From NCBI RefSeq assembly GCF_000507845.1, contig NZ_KI669454.1:968604-1032603 (forward strand): DNA of 64,000 bases, given 5' to 3'. The position numbers and the translations under genes are program-made. This DNA comes from Helicobacter macacae MIT 99-5501 (GTDB taxonomy: Bacteria > Campylobacterota > Campylobacteria > Campylobacterales > Helicobacteraceae). This document shows positions 62,296 through 64,000 of this stretch, one piece after another (the stretch's first letter is position 1; each line of letters opens with the position of its first letter). The notes under the pieces were generated by a model, which was not told where the DNA came from, ran no database searches, and worked only from the letters and a program-made list of their open reading frames with translations.

Positions 62296-63204
62296 TTATA
62301 GATATTTTTTTGACTTCATAAACTCTTTCAAGTTTTTGTATTCATCTTTGCTAAAAAAGCGAGATTTGCCAACGGGCAAGGCATTTAGATGGACAAATCC
62401 AAATCGAACGCGCCGCAAGTCTAGCACCTTAGCATCAAAATGCGCAAAAAATCGCCTAAGTTCTCTATTTTGTCCCTCATTTATCACTACTTTTAGTCGC
62501 GAAAAAGTGTGTGTATTTTTGATAATCTGCACGCTAGAAAATGGTGCAAAATCCATAGAAATAATCTTACTAAGTCGATGTCCACCTGCTTTTGCGTTTT
62601 TTAGGCTTAGTCCATTTTGCATAGCTTCTAGCATTTTTGGTGAGATTTTAGAATCGATTTTTAGGATATATTCTCGCTCCAAATCACTACCAATTAGTGC
62701 GTTTACCACGCCTTTTGAGTCGCTTAGGATTAGTAGCCCCTCACTTGCAAAATCTAGTCTGCCAACAGGTGTAAAATGCCTAAATTTCTCTCCTAATCCA
62801 TCATAAACCACGCGTCTACCGCGAGAATCCACCCTGCTTACTAGCTCGCCTTTTGGCTTGTGATAGACTATCGCGCTAAAGTGTGCTTCGCTTTTTTCGC
62901 GCACCAAATTCCCATCGACAAACACTCTTTCCCCACCTGCTAGCACTTCTCCTAGTGTGGCAATCTTGCGCCCTATTTTTACGCGCCCGCTAGTGATGAC
63001 TTCATCTGCTTGTCGCCTAGAGTAATGGCAATGTCGCGCTATGTAGGCATTTAGTCGAATTGCCTTTTGTTCTTTTTGCGATTTTGTTTCTACGCTAGAT
63101 TTTGCGTGCGATTTTGCGCCAAATTTTTTGCTAGATTTTTTTTCAGTTTTTTTGCTAGATTTTGCGTTGCTAGATTTCGCGTTTGATTTTTTGTTTTTTG
63201 TCAT
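62296..63204 (-). CDS. RsuA/RluB-family 23S/16S rRNA pseudouridine synthase
   Basis: Isomerises uridine in rRNA. 302 residues: Lys/Ser-rich basic tail (1-48), S4 RNA-binding domain (IRLNAYIARHCHYSRRQADEVITSGRVKI, about 49-78), catalytic domain with Asp in VGRLDFASEGLLIL (about 142-156), and INEGQNRELRRFFAHF. Closest to RluB/RsuA group; which uridine is not predictable. Starts at ATG 63204, 14 bases after the hemB stop, so they share an operon. Confidence 0.92.
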   Translation of the reverse strand: MTKNKKSNAKSSNAKSSKKTEKKSSKKFGAKSHAKSSVETKSQKEQKAIRLNAYIARHCHYSRRQADEVITSGRVKIGRKIATLGEVLAGGERVFVDGNLVREKSEAHFSAIVYHKPKGELVSRVDSRGRRVVYDGLGEKFRHFTPVGRLDFASEGLLILSDSKGVVNALIGSDLEREYILKIDSKISPKMLEAMQNGLSLKNAKAGGHRLSKIISMDFAPFSSVQIIKNTHTFSRLKVVINEGQNRELRRFFAHFDAKVLDLRRVRFGFVHLNALPVGKSRFFSKDEYKNLKEFMKSKKYL

Positions 63205-63218
63205 TTTTTAGTTTTATT

Positions 63219-64000
63219 CTAGATTTTGGATTTTGCTAGCATTTGTGCGACTTCTTTTGCGTGATAAGAGATGATGATGTCTGCCCCCGCTCGCTTAAAT
63301 CCCACAAGCGTTTCTAACACGATTTTATCATAATCAATTACGCCTGCGTTTTTGCCCGCCTGCATTAAAGCATATTCGCCACTGACATTATACACAGCTA
63401 GTGGTAGCAGTGTGCGCTCCCTCACATCTCGCACAATGTCTAAAAACGCCAATGCTGGCTTTATCATCAAAATATCCGCTCCCTCCGCTTCATCGGTTAG
63501 ACTTTCATTGATTGCTTCTTTGCGGTTGGCTATGTCTTGTTGGTAGGATTTCCTATCTCCAAAGCTAGGGGCAGACTGCGCCACATCACGAAATGGTCCA
63601 TAATACGCGCTTGCAAATTTCGTAGAATAGCTCATAATAGGTGTATTTGCAAAGTCAGCACTATCTAACCCTACTCGAATAGAGCGCACCATTCCGTCCA
63701 TTGAAGCACTTGGGGCGATGATGTCCGCTCCTGCACTTGCTAGATTGATAGCTTGCTTGGCTAAAATCTCTAAAGTTTTGTCATTATCCACGCTTATATT
63801 TTGACTTGGGTTTTGGCTTTGATTTGATTCTAGGATTCCGCAATGTCCGTGGCTAGTGTATTCACAAAAGCACAAATCCACACTTACCAAAAAATGTGGA
63901 TATGCTTTTTTGATAGCCCTCACACTTTCACACACAATATTTTGCGGGTTTAGGGCTTGGTTACCTACTTCATCTTTTTGCTTTACAATCCCAAAAAGTA
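63219..64000 (-). CDS. hemB: Delta-aminolevulinic acid dehydratase (partial, 5' end outside the window)
   Basis: Porphobilinogen synthase of heme synthesis. 260 C-terminal codons are visible, open to the window edge, so the start is missing. Zinc-site cysteines in [17 protein letters not shown], substrate lysines in [14 protein letters not shown] and [12 protein letters not shown], and the end block [25 protein letters not shown] are present, so it is a functional, Zn-type enzyme. A small Asn/Gln/Ser insertion ([11 protein letters not shown]) interrupts the cysteine region. The window edge begins [12 protein letters not shown], the typical N-terminal helix region. Confidence 0.96.
   Translation of the reverse strand, partial: LFGIVKQKDEVGNQALNPQNIVCESVRAIKKAYPHFLVSVDLCFCEYTSHGHCGILESNQSQNPSQNISVDNDKTLEILAKQAINLASAGADIIAPSASMDGMVRSIRVGLDSADFANTPIMSYSTKFASAYYGPFRDVAQSAPSFGDRKSYQQDIANRKEAINESLTDEAEGADILMIKPALAFLDIVRDVRERTLLPLAVYNVSGEYALMQAGKNAGVIDYDKIVLETLVGFKRAGADIIISYHAKEVAQMLAKSKI

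Noticed and set aside
1..64000. Search for tRNA, rRNA, riboswitch, prophage or transposase genes
   Set aside because: Reading all intergenic regions by eye gave no cloverleaf, rRNA segment or transposase; short RNAs could still be missed without a covariance search.

Overview
The window comes from the chromosome of a Campylobacterota bacterium, most likely an enterohepatic-type Helicobacter. This rests on gene order (rpsP-khpA-rimM-trmD-rplS; fliK-flgD-flgE; rpsA-small membrane protein-serA; ddl-hydrolase-murF), a sheathed-flagellum style FlgL of about 850 residues, a Helicobacter-type outer membrane protein, a MurF with an N-terminal membrane part, and AT-rich, tightly packed genes. Species is not claimed. 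Both window edges cut genes (rny on the left, hemB on the right). I found no rRNA, tRNA, CRISPR array, insertion sequence or prophage.

Layout. 1-6.7 kb (minus): RNase Y, 5-formyl-THF cyclo-ligase, a CorC/HlyC-type membrane protein, a phase-variable outer membrane protein and a Pit-type phosphate permease. 7.1-11.2 kb (plus): ribosome and tRNA-modification operon, then a thioesterase and a DUF493-type protein. 11.3-28.1 kb (minus): a coiled-coil protein, purE, nrdA, an FrxA-like nitroreductase, typA, then a long co-directional block lysA > restriction-modification enzyme > pheA > DUF2156 protein > TPR/glycosyltransferase. 28.2-30.2 kb (plus): small membrane protein and der. 30.2-31.6 kb: a gene-poor, hairpin-rich stretch with a broken small gene. 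31.6-36.7 kb (plus): fliK-flgD-flgE behind a good sigma-54 promoter. 37-42.1 kb: lipoprotein, membrane protein, dgkA and (minus) a conserved hypothetical. 42.7-45.3 kb: broken TonB-dependent receptor. 45.3-46 kb: cluster of palindromic repeats. 46-49.2 kb (minus): purN and flgL. 49.7-53.8 kb (plus): ddl, alpha/beta hydrolase-acylphosphatase fusion, murF. 54-57 kb (minus): PP-loop ATPase, dnaG. 57.2-62.1 kb (plus): lipoprotein, rpsA, small membrane protein, serA. 62.3-64 kb (minus): pseudouridine synthase, hemB.

Two themes stand out. First, simple-sequence contingency loci: (CT)8 inside a signal-peptide region plus a T13 tract at the promoter of an outer membrane protein (reads OFF); G14 in the TPR/glycosyltransferase (reads ON); G10 in a TonB-dependent receptor (reads OFF, with a second independent frameshift); and T14 just upstream of the -10 box of a nitroreductase gene. 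Second, a family of short repeats with constant ends but a different perfect palindrome in the core of each copy, clustered at 45.3-46 kb and also sitting in frame inside the restriction-modification gene. Several housekeeping proteins also carry low-complexity Ser/Lys/Asn/Gln insertions or tails.
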